Notes: a model not told the origin generated them from the sequence alone. Counted from the stretch's first letter, positions 29,401-37,891 are shown. The stretch is DNA of 64,000 nucleotides from Arcticimaribacter sp965277835 (GCA_965277835.1 OZ255841.1:62001-126000), one strand, 5' to 3'. Numbers and translations are program-made.

Positions 29401-32400
29401 CCGATGAGATAACTGAACAATTATTTGCGTATTTGAACAACCCCAATGCTACGGACAAGACCTATCATATAGGACGTATAACCGAAGAAAAAAGCACTAC
29501 CAGATGGCAAGGCAACAGCCACACTACCACTACCAAATACCCAGTGTATGACAACAATTTGGTAAAAAAAATGGAACTACAGGGCAACGGTACCGAGTGG
29601 CTCACCGAGACAATGGACTATGACGCTTTTGGCAACCTGAAAAGCAAAACCATATTGGGTAATATAAAAAATGCTGTGCAGACACGAACCCAAAGCTATG
29701 GGTATAGCACAGACGGGCGTTTCCTAGAGTATAGCACCGATATTGAGGGGCTTACTACAAGGTTTACGTATTACCCCGAGGGGATGCTAAAAACGGATAC
29801 CTCTCCTTTTGGGCACACCACCACCTATGCCTATGATGTATGGCAACGCCCCAAAACAGTTACGGACTATTTGGGCAACACCTCGTTGGTAAGCTATGCG
29901 TGGGACGCTTATAACATAGTAAAAAGCTCAACAGGAGCCGATGGCAGCCAGTCGAAGCAAGTAATAGATCCTTGGGGACGCACCATTTATCAAGGGCAAT
30001 TGATGCTAAATAATAAGTTGACGCTAAACAATAAATGGAGTTGGACTTATGCCTATTATGATGTAGCAGGGAGAATGACAATTCAGTCGGAACCTTATTT
30101 TGCAAACAGTTATAAAAACAAACCTACCGGATTGGAGCATAAATTAAATACCCGAATAGGCTATGATAGATATGGTAGAGAATATTACAGAAGTTCACCT
30201 ACTGGTAAAACTATAAGTACTACTTATACTAGAGGTACGTCTAAAGTATCGGTAGATGACGGTTACCAAACCGTAAGCACAGTAATGGATGTACGCGGCA
30301 AGGTAACTCAAATGACCGATCTCAACGGAACCATAAACTATACCTACCACCCCACGGGCGAGTTAGAAAAATCGGACTTTGACGGTCATATAGTGGAGGT
30401 GAAATACGACGGCTGGGGCAGAAAAATAGCACTTAGCGACCCTAGTGCGGGTAACTACTCTTATAAGTATAATATTTTTGGAGAGATGACCCAAGAGATA
30501 GTCCCCAATGGGATTACTACTTATGTCTATGACAATAGAGGCAAACTACAGCAGAAAACCCAAAAGGGAGACTATACGAATTTGGTAACCGATTACAAGT
30601 ATAATTATGATGTACAACTAGAGTATCAAATTACTGAGGACAAAATAAATAACTATATGTATAGATATGATTATACATACGATAAGTGGAAACGTCCAAT
30701 AGAGATTATAGAACGTAACAACTATGCTGGTTTTACACAAAAACTACAATACGACAAGCTGGGGCGTGTGTCCAATGAAGTGCGTGTGGTGGAAGTAATA
30801 GGTGGCAAGAGCGAAACCATAAGCATAGACAACGCCTATGCAACCAACGGTACACTGAACAAGATATTACAGGGTGGAGAAACGCTTTGGGAGCTGCAAG
30901 AAGAAAACGCCCGCGGGCAAGCTACAAGCATAATGCTAGGTAACGGCATTAACAAAAAACGAGAGTATGACCTGTGGGGGTATTTAGACAAGATAAACGA
31001 TGGCGCTGCCCTAAGCCTTAGTCTAGGCTATAACAAGCAAAAAGGTGTACTTACCCACCGCATCCGTGGTACTCGTGGAGAAGATATACAAGAAAACTTT
31101 AGTTATGACGAGCGTAGCCGTCTTATTTCTATTCATAAAGGGGAGAAATTTTTTAAGCAAGAATATGACGACCGAGGACGGGTAAAAGAAAACGGACGCT
31201 TGGGGAGTTACCAATATACAGGTAGAAGCTATACCCTAGACAGCATTACGCTGAATGCCCACGGGGTAAACTACTATACCAAGCACCCCAAACAAGAGGT
31301 GGAGTATAATATGGATCGTAAGGCAGTAGAAGTATACGAGAGAAGCCACGGACGAGCGACCTATGTGTATAACGATGCGATGATGCGGGTACACTCTTTT
31401 TATGGGAGCGCCGAAGCGGATATAGGAAAACGTACGTATGGAAAACACTACAGTAGCATTTTCCCAGCCGAAGTAACGGTAAACCAAAAGACAGGGGAGC
31501 AGCGTGTGGTAAACTACATAGGCGGCGATGGATATAGTGCCCCAATAGCGATAATAAACACAGAGGCACACTACCTGCACCGCGACCATTTGGGCAGTAT
31601 ATTGGCAATAACGGACAGTGCCAAAATGCTGAAAGAAGAACGGCAGTTTGGGGCATGGGGTGAGGTAGATGAGTTTAAACAAGATGGGATTATAAAAGAC
31701 TTTTCGGAGTCGATATTACCAAGAGGGTTTACGGGGCATGAGCATTTTAGTGAGGTAGCGCTTATACATATGAACGGGCGTATGTATGACCCACAGACGC
31801 ATCGTTTTCTTGCGCCCGACAACAACATTCAAGACCCGTATAACACCATGAGTTATGACCGTTTTGGGTATGTGTGGAATAATCCGCTGATGAACACTGA
31901 CCCGAGTGGGGAGATTATAGAAACAATATTGTTGATAGTAAAGATTGTAAGTTATATTTCTACTGTAATAAACACAGCAGTTGCTCTTGCTAATAATGTA
32001 GATATTGGACAGGTATTATTTGGTTTAGGAGTAGGTATATTATTAGGGCAACTTTCGGCAGATATAACCGCAGGAATAAGTGGACTACTGAGTTCTGCAT
32101 CTGATTTTGTAGCTGGCTTTGTAGGTGGTTTTGCAGGTGGTTTTGTCTCGGGTGTACTGGGGGCAGCCATAAGTGGGGCAAGTTTAGAAGATGCTTTGCT
32201 AAGCGGGGTTATCACAGGAGCAATAGCGGGTACACTTGCTGGACTGACAAACAAACGCCCTGGAGCTAAGGTAGAAGCTGCTGAACAAGGTAGTGATATG
32301 ACGGATACTTCACAAAGTGCAACAAGACCAAAACAAACTAGTGTTTTAGATGGTGTAGACACAGATCAAGATTTAACTCGTTTTGAAACCCCAAAACCAG

Positions 32401-32852
32401 AAGCTGGAGCGGATTTGAATAGGTTAAAAAGAAAACTGGTAAACCCGACTGGGCAAGGAGTAAGAAATGATGATGGAGGTGCAGGTCATTTTGGGGCAAA
32501 ACGGGGAAATAGAAGGCACGAAGGATTTGATTTCATTAGTGCTGATGGGCAAAATATTAAAAGTCCGATATCCGGAAAAGCATATGGAGGGTCTTATAAA
32601 AACAAATATGGTATTGATACTCCTGTTACAGTAATTATACCAAACAATTCTAATTTAGGTCTTGATAAAATTCAATTACTTTATACTAAGTTTAATGGAA
32701 TTAATGGTTCATTTATTAAAGCAGGAGATATTATAGGAACTTCAGTAAATTTACAACTATTAGGCTATCCTGCTGATGTGAGTTCTCATATACATTTAAA
32801 AATGTCTCTAAAGGGAACTGTAATAAATCCAACAAGATATTTTTTTGATTAA
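26490..32852 (+). CDS. SpvB/Rhs polymorphic toxin with C-terminal M23-like peptidase
   Basis: This 2120-residue protein has a signal peptide (about 1-21, ending FVQGQ). An SpvB/TcaC-like N-terminal domain (about 30-330, LALSYNSQGGDGIAGWGWNL) is followed by FG-GAP/VCBS repeats of the form GDYNGDG-x-x-D (about 330-720). Rhs/YD repeats (about 950-1690) and the Rhs core (about 1693-1808, HRDHLGSI to DPSGE) follow, then a glycine-zipper hydrophobic segment (about 1850-1925) and a linker. The variable tip (about 1985-2120) has HEGFDF near 2010 and HIHLKM near 2100, the H-x3-D and HxH zinc ligands of M23/LytM endopeptidases. The Rhs cocoon presumably encloses the tip until delivery; the tip would cut peptidoglycan. 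The Rhs part looks clearly richer in GC than the immunity genes after it. No T6SS gene is present. Confidence 0.88.
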   Translation: MLKRSFYFIVFLFCTAFVQGQSNKPTAVGRMAGELAVSSTGAATYLVPFVLPPGVKEVVPSLALSYNSQGGDGIAGWGWNLAGLSTISRIGATLHHDGFIDPVDFDAHDRFALDGQRLILTEGTYGAAGSVYTTENYSNIKIISSKEETSGIGRAPKSFIVLYPDGSKAVYGIDESSRNLLEWAISYWEDPQGNRIDYIYKKDVDGLLLINQIGYGSQKKGNHPNSIEFSYEGRNSAKGGIEAKYIGGRGFLRTQKLDAVEIKTQGTLYRRYNLNYKRTSSGFSQVENITEEVTGEIKNPIEFDYIAQRDVPSFITSRRVSGFSEKLGIGKGQLMTGDYNGDGFIDYMVHSTNEPGTYFNIILANQKDNGEVELGFPIEVKREHKRALNTISREFFVTSTSQTELMHVENKNSITVIRETLNEKTPSKDQIASQKSLIEFVTHTVDDSGRVSRYTKKWDGGDVNIYMPSDEGCKEIYNLFTPKDFLSGDFNGDGIQDVLIYQKKYSDDVDCEPHSGGDSRGLMSTEELREPKLYFVNLKRDVADKDFVEPLPILPSLISLYQTKNKIYTFDHNGDGKTDILHFIRNKIIIYSLNSDNTWEVLSEKRYTLSTASSEFIDFKIGGLNLEMPILFGDYNGDGNLDFLQPHAKNSKYWILFTSTGKGFINEVLNFPLAYIEEANKFYTPQDVNGDGKTDLIHHRNGDYGVLLDIYSNTNERENRFTFVEQLSIPIDNNLHLKQGNTIPFPIDFNHRSQQRQYGFIMEDRVYQRSFRNNHSEEVLLRSVSHQGMFQSIQYQSMSGANISAVYEKDESQIYPYININNAPSLYLVKQVIAMVGGQQATQKFKYGGAVSHAGGLGFLGFMTTARSNTFGVNVPALWSVSKHDPQRRGAVTESWTSEFTSLSRPTSYMQRTQYEYDTSLSDKKIFTNLPRSVTTTDELMGFQTVQTYEYDTFNNPKRVYIEKGLKEIAADEITEQLFAYLNNPNATDKTYHIGRITEEKSTTRWQGNSHTTTTKYPVYDNNLVKKMELQGNGTEWLTETMDYDAFGNLKSKTILGNIKNAVQTRTQSYGYSTDGRFLEYSTDIEGLTTRFTYYPEGMLKTDTSPFGHTTTYAYDVWQRPKTVTDYLGNTSLVSYAWDAYNIVKSSTGADGSQSKQVIDPWGRTIYQGQLMLNNKLTLNNKWSWTYAYYDVAGRMTIQSEPYFANSYKNKPTGLEHKLNTRIGYDRYGREYYRSSPTGKTISTTYTRGTSKVSVDDGYQTVSTVMDVRGKVTQMTDLNGTINYTYHPTGELEKSDFDGHIVEVKYDGWGRKIALSDPSAGNYSYKYNIFGEMTQEIVPNGITTYVYDNRGKLQQKTQKGDYTNLVTDYKYNYDVQLEYQITEDKINNYMYRYDYTYDKWKRPIEIIERNNYAGFTQKLQYDKLGRVSNEVRVVEVIGGKSETISIDNAYATNGTLNKILQGGETLWELQEENARGQATSIMLGNGINKKREYDLWGYLDKINDGAALSLSLGYNKQKGVLTHRIRGTRGEDIQENFSYDERSRLISIHKGEKFFKQEYDDRGRVKENGRLGSYQYTGRSYTLDSITLNAHGVNYYTKHPKQEVEYNMDRKAVEVYERSHGRATYVYNDAMMRVHSFYGSAEADIGKRTYGKHYSSIFPAEVTVNQKTGEQRVVNYIGGDGYSAPIAIINTEAHYLHRDHLGSILAITDSAKMLKEERQFGAWGEVDEFKQDGIIKDFSESILPRGFTGHEHFSEVALIHMNGRMYDPQTHRFLAPDNNIQDPYNTMSYDRFGYVWNNPLMNTDPSGEIIETILLIVKIVSYISTVINTAVALANNVDIGQVLFGLGVGILLGQLSADITAGISGLLSSASDFVAGFVGGFAGGFVSGVLGAAISGASLEDALLSGVITGAIAGTLAGLTNKRPGAKVEAAEQGSDMTDTSQSATRPKQTSVLDGVDTDQDLTRFETPKPEAGADLNRLKRKLVNPTGQGVRNDDGGAGHFGAKRGNRRHEGFDFISADGQNIKSPISGKAYGGSYKNKYGIDTPVTVIIPNNSNLGLDKIQLLYTKFNGINGSFIKAGDIIGTSVNLQLLGYPADVSSHIHLKMSLKGTVINPTRYFFD
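31635..31914 (+). repeat. Rhs core segment, copy in the full-length toxin
   Basis: About 280 bases, from GAAGAACGGCAG to the DPSGE codons, are repeated nearly base for base at 39421-39700. This is the boundary region after which the tips differ, and so a natural substrate for homologous tip exchange. Confidence 0.9.
32041..32298 (+). repeat. glycine-zipper segment, copy 1
   Basis: This encodes LLGQLSA, then an alternating Gly/Ala/Phe stretch ending near KRPGAKVEAAEQGSD. Close DNA copies lie at 34574-34828 and 37075-37338. The peptide looks like a membrane-inserting hairpin that could carry a tip across a membrane. Confidence 0.88.
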
Positions 32853-32864
32853 AAACAAATCATT

Positions 32865-33626
32865 ATGAAAGATAAAATCATCATTATAGTTTTTTTGGCA
32901 AACATTATGATTGCTAATAGTCAAATTTTAGTCGATAGTTTAACGCAAAAAAGAGATATAGTATTATCTAAATTTAATATTTCTAACAAAGAATATAGGT
33001 TTAAAAGAGTTTTGATTCCAAGTGATAAGATATATTCAATTAGAAAAGGTAGAGAAATACTTATTTTAATAGATGAGCATGATAATATAGTTTTCAAGTT
33101 TGAAGAAATTGACGGGTACACATCTTTATACTTAGAATATGCTATATTTAATAAAATTAAAATTAAAAATAGAGAATTATTAGTTATAGAAACTTCGCCC
33201 TTCGAATCTTTAAACCAAATTTGGTTTTATGAAGTATTAGGCAATGGAAAACTCAAATTTATAGACGTGATACAAGCCGACGAATATAAGATTATCAATA
33301 ATGAAATTTATGCTAGAGTAAAGAACGTTATTTGCAAAGATTTTTTTTGCGCAAATTATAATTTTGCTTTGCAACATATAGATTCCGAAGAGTTATATAC
33401 TATAAATTTTTATATTCTAAAAGATTCTATTTTACTAAATAATAATGCGAAACATAAAAAATTTTTCATTCAAAGAATAGAAAAATTTAAATTAATTAAT
33501 AATGAGGTTAAAAAATTAAAATTTAATGCAGAATTAGAATGGATCCATAATGAAATAGATTTACTTGAAAGTAGAATTAATAATATAATATTAAATTATA
33601 AAAGAGACATTGAAACTATAAAATGA
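32865..33626 (+). CDS. predicted exported immunity protein for the M23-tipped Rhs toxin
   Basis: The gene starts 12 bases after the toxin stop and encodes 253 residues with a signal peptide (about 1-20, IIVFLANIMIANSQ). The rest is a Lys/Ile/Asn-rich soluble domain with a basic helical C-terminus. It is much poorer in GC than the toxin. No family was recognised; the immunity role rests on position, size and periplasmic targeting, which fits a wall-cutting toxin. Confidence 0.65.
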   Translation: MKDKIIIIVFLANIMIANSQILVDSLTQKRDIVLSKFNISNKEYRFKRVLIPSDKIYSIRKGREILILIDEHDNIVFKFEEIDGYTSLYLEYAIFNKIKIKNRELLVIETSPFESLNQIWFYEVLGNGKLKFIDVIQADEYKIINNEIYARVKNVICKDFFCANYNFALQHIDSEELYTINFYILKDSILLNNNAKHKKFFIQRIEKFKLINNEVKKLKFNAELEWIHNEIDLLESRINNIILNYKRDIETIK

Positions 33627-33710
33627 TATACCGACACCCCTCCCAAAGTCAGATACTTAGCTAATACAAATCAACTCCACAGCCAACTCCTCCAAACAAA
33701 ACAGTTTATA

Positions 33711-33812
33711 ACACGGCGTTGTCGTGTTACGTTCTTTAGCCTTTTTAAATAATCTTTTCTATCTTTAGAATTAAAAGAGTTTTTATTATATGGGCTGTCT
33801 TAAACTTGCTAC
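33711..33812 (+). repeat. cassette head repeat, copy 1 (short)
   Basis: ACACGGCG, a short hairpin, a promoter-like TTTA...TATCTTTA and the MGCLKLA codons recur here and at 36885-37040, 39231-39380 and 42765-42922. This copy diverges just after the MGCLKLAT codons. Confidence 0.85.
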
Positions 33813-33976
33813 CTAATGTTACAAGCCATGCTGCTAATCCAAATGTTTTAAATACTATGGATATATCTATTAGACGTTTAGCAAATCCTTCAGGTTTTAG
33901 GAACGCTTTAATATTGCATTCAAATATTCGTGTAATACAAGAAAATAATGTATTTCATGTAGAAATACGACAATAG
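33790..33976 (+). pseudogene. broken Rhs cassette: MGCLKLAT head plus out-of-frame toxin tail
   Basis: ATG 33790 reads MGCLKLAT then stops. In another frame, 33812-33976 encodes about 54 residues running from NVTSHAANPNVLNTMDISIR to FHVEIRQ and a stop, which looks like the C-terminus of a toxin domain with possible metal ligands (SH...D, HVE). A predicted immunity gene follows 24 bases later, as in the intact cassettes. The head, core and most of the toxin have been deleted. Confidence 0.65.
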
Positions 33977-34000
33977 TTTTAAATATAAATAACAGAAATA

Positions 34001-34510
34001 ATGAAAAATATATTACACACCTTTTTTGTATTAATATTTGCTTTTTATACAAATGCACAAGAAAAAAAATGTGTATTTGATGAGAACTCAATTACAGATG
34101 ATTTTTTAAAAGGCAATCCTGAAATACAATCTTATATATGGTCTAATGACACTAAAACAGCTAAGGTTTTGATGAAAACAGGAGAATATGTTTTTATTAA
34201 AAAATGGGCATGCTTACATTATGGCATGGAGGCAAAAAAAGTGTTCATACTTCCAAAAAGAATTAAAGGAGATATTCTTTTTTGGAAAGAAGAAATGCTT
34301 GTTTTCGGGAAACAATTTTTAAATAAAGAATATTATGAAAACTATAAATCAACTATTTATAAATCAGATTGGGTAAGATTAAAAGAAAGATATATAATTA
34401 ATTCGAAGTATGAAATTGACATTCCATATAGTAATTATCCTGAATTTTATGTGCAATTTGAAAAGAATAAGGATGTAGCTATAATAACAATTTCGTATTA
34501 TATGAATTAG
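34001..34510 (+). CDS. predicted exported immunity protein next to the broken cassette
   Basis: This 169-residue product has a signal peptide (about 1-19, LIFAFYTNAQ) and a mixed alpha/beta periplasmic domain with no recognised family. It appears intact although its toxin is only a remnant, a common state for orphan immunity genes that protect against siblings. Function is inferred from position alone. Confidence 0.6.
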   Translation: MKNILHTFFVLIFAFYTNAQEKKCVFDENSITDDFLKGNPEIQSYIWSNDTKTAKVLMKTGEYVFIKKWACLHYGMEAKKVFILPKRIKGDILFWKEEMLVFGKQFLNKEYYENYKSTIYKSDWVRLKERYIINSKYEIDIPYSNYPEFYVQFEKNKDVAIITISYYMN

Positions 34511-34519
34511 GTAGTATCC

Positions 34520-35443
34520 ATGGATCTAATTAGAAAACCATCCCAAGAAGAAAAGCAGTTTCTTGAATTTTTAGGTCAACTCTCGGCAGGTATAACTTCC
34601 GCAGTAGGCGGACTGTTGAGTTCTGCATCTGATTTTGTAGCCGGCTTTGTAGGTGGTTTTGCAGGTGGTTTTGTCTCGGGTGTACTGGGGGCAGCTATAA
34701 GTGGGGCAAGTTTAGAAGATACTTTACTAAGTGGGGTCATCACAGGAATAGTAGCAGGTACGCTTGCTGGGCTGGAATACAAACGCCCTGGAGCTAAAGT
34801 ACAAGCTGCTAAGAAAGGTAGTGATAAGTCAGCCACACCAGCAAAAACTAGAAGCGAAAAAAAAGCAGCTAGAAAAGCCAAAAGAGCAGCTAGAAGAGCA
34901 GCTAGAAAAGGATTGGGAGGTGGAAATACTAAACCGAGTGTAGAACCAGGACCAGGTATTTGGGGAGGCATTAGCATAGAAGAACATATGGCACTTTATG
35001 GGGATGACCCTTATAACCCTAATAACAATTGGTTTAGTCATGCTAATAATGCAGTAGGTACAGCAGCATTTGCAGCCTCTCAAAAGGGTGGTAGCTTCCG
35101 CATATTTAAAGGAGGAGGGATTAGTTATAAATATTACCCAAGTGGATGGATAGGTGGTAGTCCAGCGAGAATTACTACTCATAGTTTGACTAACTTGGGA
35201 AGAGGATTAGGAAGAATTTCTACATTTGGAGGGATAACTTCTGGAGCAATGAATTTTGCAAACTCTGATATGTCATGGGGGGATTATGGTGCTTTAGGAG
35301 TCTCAGGATTATCTATAGGGTTAACTGCTTTTCCAGAACCTATTACTACTGTTATTGGTTTGGGTATTGGTGTTACCGATAGCTTTGGCGGTTTTGATGA
35401 TTTTTACAGGTTCTTAGACTATCAACAAACTTTATATAGATAA
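34520..35443 (+). CDS. orphan Rhs tip: glycine zipper, basic linker and glycine-rich hydrophobic toxin domain
   Basis: This 307-residue product lacks signal peptide and Rhs core. It opens with a non-repeated 18 residues, then the shared glycine-zipper segment (about 19-90). A linker of alternating Ala, Lys and Arg (about 105-135) and a new C-terminal domain (about 140-307) follow. The last 120 residues are Gly-rich with hydrophobic stretches (GALGVSGLSIGLTAF and TTVIGLGIGV), compatible with membrane insertion, but no catalytic motif was found. It is followed after 5 bases by an array of membrane-protein genes, which fits a pore- or membrane-active toxin. The start at 34520 is uncertain. Confidence 0.65.
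   Translation: MDLIRKPSQEEKQFLEFLGQLSAGITSAVGGLLSSASDFVAGFVGGFAGGFVSGVLGAAISGASLEDTLLSGVITGIVAGTLAGLEYKRPGAKVQAAKKGSDKSATPAKTRSEKKAARKAKRAARRAARKGLGGGNTKPSVEPGPGIWGGISIEEHMALYGDDPYNPNNNWFSHANNAVGTAAFAASQKGGSFRIFKGGGISYKYYPSGWIGGSPARITTHSLTNLGRGLGRISTFGGITSGAMNFANSDMSWGDYGALGVSGLSIGLTAFPEPITTVIGLGIGVTDSFGGFDDFYRFLDYQQTLYR
34574..34828 (+). repeat. glycine-zipper segment, copy 2
   Basis: Close DNA copy of 32041-32298, here joined to an Ala/Lys/Arg-rich linker and a different tip. Confidence 0.85.
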
Positions 35444-35448
35444 TTCTA

Positions 35449-35814
35449 ATGAAATACTATCAATACCTCTTTTACAAGGTTTATTCTTTCACTAAAAAAT
35501 TAGGGAATTGGGAAGTTGCAGAAAGTGCAATGTATTCTTTATCTGTTTTAGAATCACTTAGTCTAATAAGAATAGGGTACTTTTTTAAACTATTTCCTTT
35601 AACATATTATGACTCCAATAGTTATTATCAAACCGATGCTATAATAATATGCTTGGTTTTATGGGGAATTAATTATTACTGTTTTTTATACAAAAAGAAA
35701 TACAAAGAAATAGAAAAGCGTTTTAAAAAAGAGAGTAAAACCAGTAAGGTTATTGGCGATATTGTGGTTTCTCTCTATGCTATTGGTACAGTAGTATCTA
35801 TGCTTATTTGGTAA
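35449..35814 (+). CDS. small integral membrane protein, predicted immunity, tandem copy A
   Basis: This 121-residue protein begins MKYYQYLFYKVYSFTKK and has about three membrane helices with a basic cytoplasmic loop (KKKYKEIEKRFKKE). It starts 5 bases after the toxin at 34520-35443. Small Bacteroidota membrane proteins with a similar opening are common and unassigned. A membrane immunity protein suits the membrane-active look of the toxin. Three further copies follow in tandem. Confidence 0.65.
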   Translation: MKYYQYLFYKVYSFTKKLGNWEVAESAMYSLSVLESLSLIRIGYFFKLFPLTYYDSNSYYQTDAIIICLVLWGINYYCFLYKKKYKEIEKRFKKESKTSKVIGDIVVSLYAIGTVVSMLIW

Positions 35815-35828
35815 CATTCGATACCGTT

Positions 35829-35908
35829 ATTGGTGTTACCGATAGCTTTGGCGGTTTTGATGATTTTTACAGGTTCTTAGACTATCAACAAACTTTATAT
35901 AGATAATT
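35829..35908 (+). repeat. duplicated toxin tail, copy B
   Basis: About 80 bases repeat the last codons of the toxin (VIGVTDSFGGFDDFYRF... to YR and stop) in front of immunity copy B. The same tail recurs at about 36281-36362 and 36731-36812. Confidence 0.9.
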
Positions 35909-35911
35909 CTA

Positions 35912-36269
35912 ATGAAATACTACCAATACCTCTTTTACAAAATCTATTCTTTCACTAAAAAATTAGGTGATTGGGAACTTGCCTTTAAAGTAATGTGCGG
36001 TTTATCTGTTTTACCAGTACTTAATATATTAAAAGTATCATATATTCTGAGTCCGAAAAGACCTTTATTAAGTTCTTCTGATTACGATAATATTTTATTC
36101 ATTATATGGTATTCTATTAGCAATAAACTACTATCTTTTTTTACACAAAAAGAAATACAAAGAAATAGAAAAGCGTTTTAAAAAAGAGAGTAAAACCAGT
36201 AAGGTTATTGGCGATATTGTGGTTTCTCTCTATGTTATTGGTACAGTGATATCTATATTTATTTGGTAA
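35912..36269 (+). pseudogene. membrane immunity gene, tandem copy B, frameshifted
   Basis: The frame from 35912 reads 89 residues and stops at 36181. The usual C-terminal codons (KKKYKEIEKRFKKE to the final W and stop at 36267-36269) continue in another frame, so a frameshift lies near 36110-36130. The first 20 residues and the 3' third match copy A closely; the middle is diverged. Confidence 0.8.
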
Positions 36270-36280
36270 CATTCGATACC

Positions 36281-36362
36281 GTTATTGGTGTTACCGATAG
36301 CTTTGGCGGTTTTGATGATTTTTACAGGTTCTTAGACTATCAACAAACTTTATATAGATAAT
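36281..36362 (+). repeat. duplicated toxin tail, copy C
   Basis: Same 80-base toxin 3' end as at 35829-35908, directly before immunity copy C. Confidence 0.9.
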
Positions 36363-36366
36363 TCTA

Positions 36367-36720
36367 ATGAAATACTATCAATACCTCTTTTACAAGGTTT
36401 ATTCTTTCACTAAAAAATTAGGGAATTGGGAAGTTGCAGAGAGTGCAATGTTTTATCTATCTATTTTATTAGAAATTAATATATTGAAAATAGCATATAT
36501 ATTTAAAAAACCTCTATTAGGTTCTGTAAATTATGATAAAATTTTTTTTATATTATATTTTATCATAGTAGGAATTAATTATTATCTTTTTTTACATAAA
36601 AAAAAGTATAAGGATATAGAGAAGCGTTTTAAAAAAGAGGGCAGAGTCAGTAAAATTATCGGTAATATTGTGGTTTTTATTTACTTTATCGGTACTATGG
36701 TTTCTATGTTTTTTTGGTAA
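36367..36720 (+). CDS. small integral membrane protein, predicted immunity, tandem copy C
   Basis: This 117-residue intact paralogue of copy A has identical ends and a clearly different central region (helices one and two). This is the pattern expected if the ends are conserved by recombination and the middle sets toxin specificity. The spacing from copy B start to copy C start is 455 bases. Confidence 0.65.
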   Translation: MKYYQYLFYKVYSFTKKLGNWEVAESAMFYLSILLEINILKIAYIFKKPLLGSVNYDKIFFILYFIIVGINYYLFLHKKKYKDIEKRFKKEGRVSKIIGNIVVFIYFIGTMVSMFFW

Positions 36721-36730
36721 TCTTCGATAC

Positions 36731-36871
36731 CGTTATTGGTGTTACCGATAGCTTTGGCGGTTTTGATGATTTTTACAGGTTCTTAGACTATCAACAAACT
36801 TTATATAGATAATTCTAATGAAATGCTATCAATATCTTTATTACAAAATCTATTGTTTCATTAAAAAATAA
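36731..36871 (+). pseudogene. toxin tail plus immunity copy D, truncated
   Basis: A third duplicated toxin tail (36731-36812) is followed by ATG 36818 and only 17 codons (MKCYQYLYYKIYCFIKK) before a stop. This is the right edge of the tandem array, cut off where the next cassette head begins. Confidence 0.8.
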
Positions 36872-36884
36872 AGACGCTTTGAGT

Positions 36885-37040
36885 CTAAGGGTTGTTACAC
36901 GGCGTTGCCGTATTCCGTTCTTTAGCCCTTTAAATAATCTTTTCTATCTTTAGAGTTAAAACGAGTTTCTATTATATGGGCTGCCTTAAACTTGCTATTT
37001 CTCCCGAACCGATTTTAAAAATTGTTCATCGAGCAGAGCA
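36885..37040 (+). repeat. cassette head repeat, copy 2
   Basis: A leader with a GGC..GCC hairpin, a promoter-like TATCTTTA, and codons for MGCLKLAISPEPILKIVHRA ending at CATCGAGCAGAGCA, the same break point as in copies 3 and 4. Confidence 0.88.
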
Positions 37041-37887
37041 GCCTGGAGTAGTAGCTGGAGTTGGTGCAGGTATATTATTAGGGCAGCTTTCGGCAGGTAT
37101 AACTTCCGCAGGAATAAGTGGACTACTGAGTTCTGCATCTGATTTTGTAGCTGGCTTTGTAGGTGGTTTTGCAGGTGGTTTTGTCTCGGGTGTACTGGGG
37201 GCAGCCATAAGTGGGGCAAGTTTAGAAGATGCTTTGCTTAGTGGGGTCATCACAGGGGCAATAGCAGGCACACTTGCTGGGCTGGCAAACAAACGCCCTG
37301 GAGCTAAAGTAGAAGCTGCTGAACAAGGAAGTGATATGGGGGATAAGAATGCACAGCTTGAACGAATAAAAGAGGTAACCCCCGATGCTAAACTTGAAAC
37401 CATATCCTCCGAAGATCTTACAGCAAAAGTATATGAGAAATATGGTAATAAAGAGTTTACTTTAGGGAATCTGGAAAGAGATTTAAAAGTAGATGGGTTT
37501 AACCTTAATCCTGATGGATATGTTTTATCAAACCAAAATTTACGGAATAATATTCGCTCGTTATATTCCGGATTGGCAGATAAATATGGAGCAGGCAACT
37601 TTGAGTTTAAGATTACAGGAGGGGATAGGTATATAGAGAATGGTAAAGTGTACTCATCGACTAACAATAAATTGGTGCCTAAATCAGAAATAACTTCAAG
37701 ACATATTCAGTCAAATGGAGCGAAAGCAGTAGATTTGAGGATAAATGGTGTTTCAGAGAAAACTTTTTATAAAGCACTAGATAATATATCTGGTTTTGAT
37801 GATTTAGGTATTTTTAATGGTATAACACGTTATACAAGAAGAAATCTTTATCCAATAGATAGACATACTCATATTTTCATAAAATAA
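36976..37887 (+). CDS. orphan Rhs tip with M15/LAS-like metallopeptidase domain
   Basis: This 303-residue product has the MGCLKLA head (about 1-23) joined directly to the glycine zipper (about 24-120), without any Rhs core. A linker and a C-terminal domain (about 170-303) follow. The domain contains FEFKITGGDRY, SRHIQSNGAKAVDLRI (about 252-267) and DRHTHIFIK at the very end. The H...D and H-x-H arrangement resembles zinc ligands of M15/LAS peptidoglycan peptidases, although the H-to-D spacing (nine residues) is longer than the usual six. The same domain ends the proteins at 39316-40734 and 41652-42092. Enzyme class is inference. Confidence 0.7.
   Translation: MGCLKLAISPEPILKIVHRAEQPGVVAGVGAGILLGQLSAGITSAGISGLLSSASDFVAGFVGGFAGGFVSGVLGAAISGASLEDALLSGVITGAIAGTLAGLANKRPGAKVEAAEQGSDMGDKNAQLERIKEVTPDAKLETISSEDLTAKVYEKYGNKEFTLGNLERDLKVDGFNLNPDGYVLSNQNLRNNIRSLYSGLADKYGAGNFEFKITGGDRYIENGKVYSSTNNKLVPKSEITSRHIQSNGAKAVDLRINGVSEKTFYKALDNISGFDDLGIFNGITRYTRRNLYPIDRHTHIFIK
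37075..37338 (+). repeat. glycine-zipper segment, copy 3
   Basis: Close DNA copy of 32041-32298, including the KRPGAKVEAAEQGSDM codons, followed by an unrelated tip. Confidence 0.88.
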
Positions 37888-37891
37888 GCCT

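Noticed and set aside
31952..37667. Long minus-strand frames rich in Pro and Ala opposite the glycine-zipper copies
   Set aside because: They are the complement of Gly/Ala codons and recur only because the plus-strand segment is repeated.
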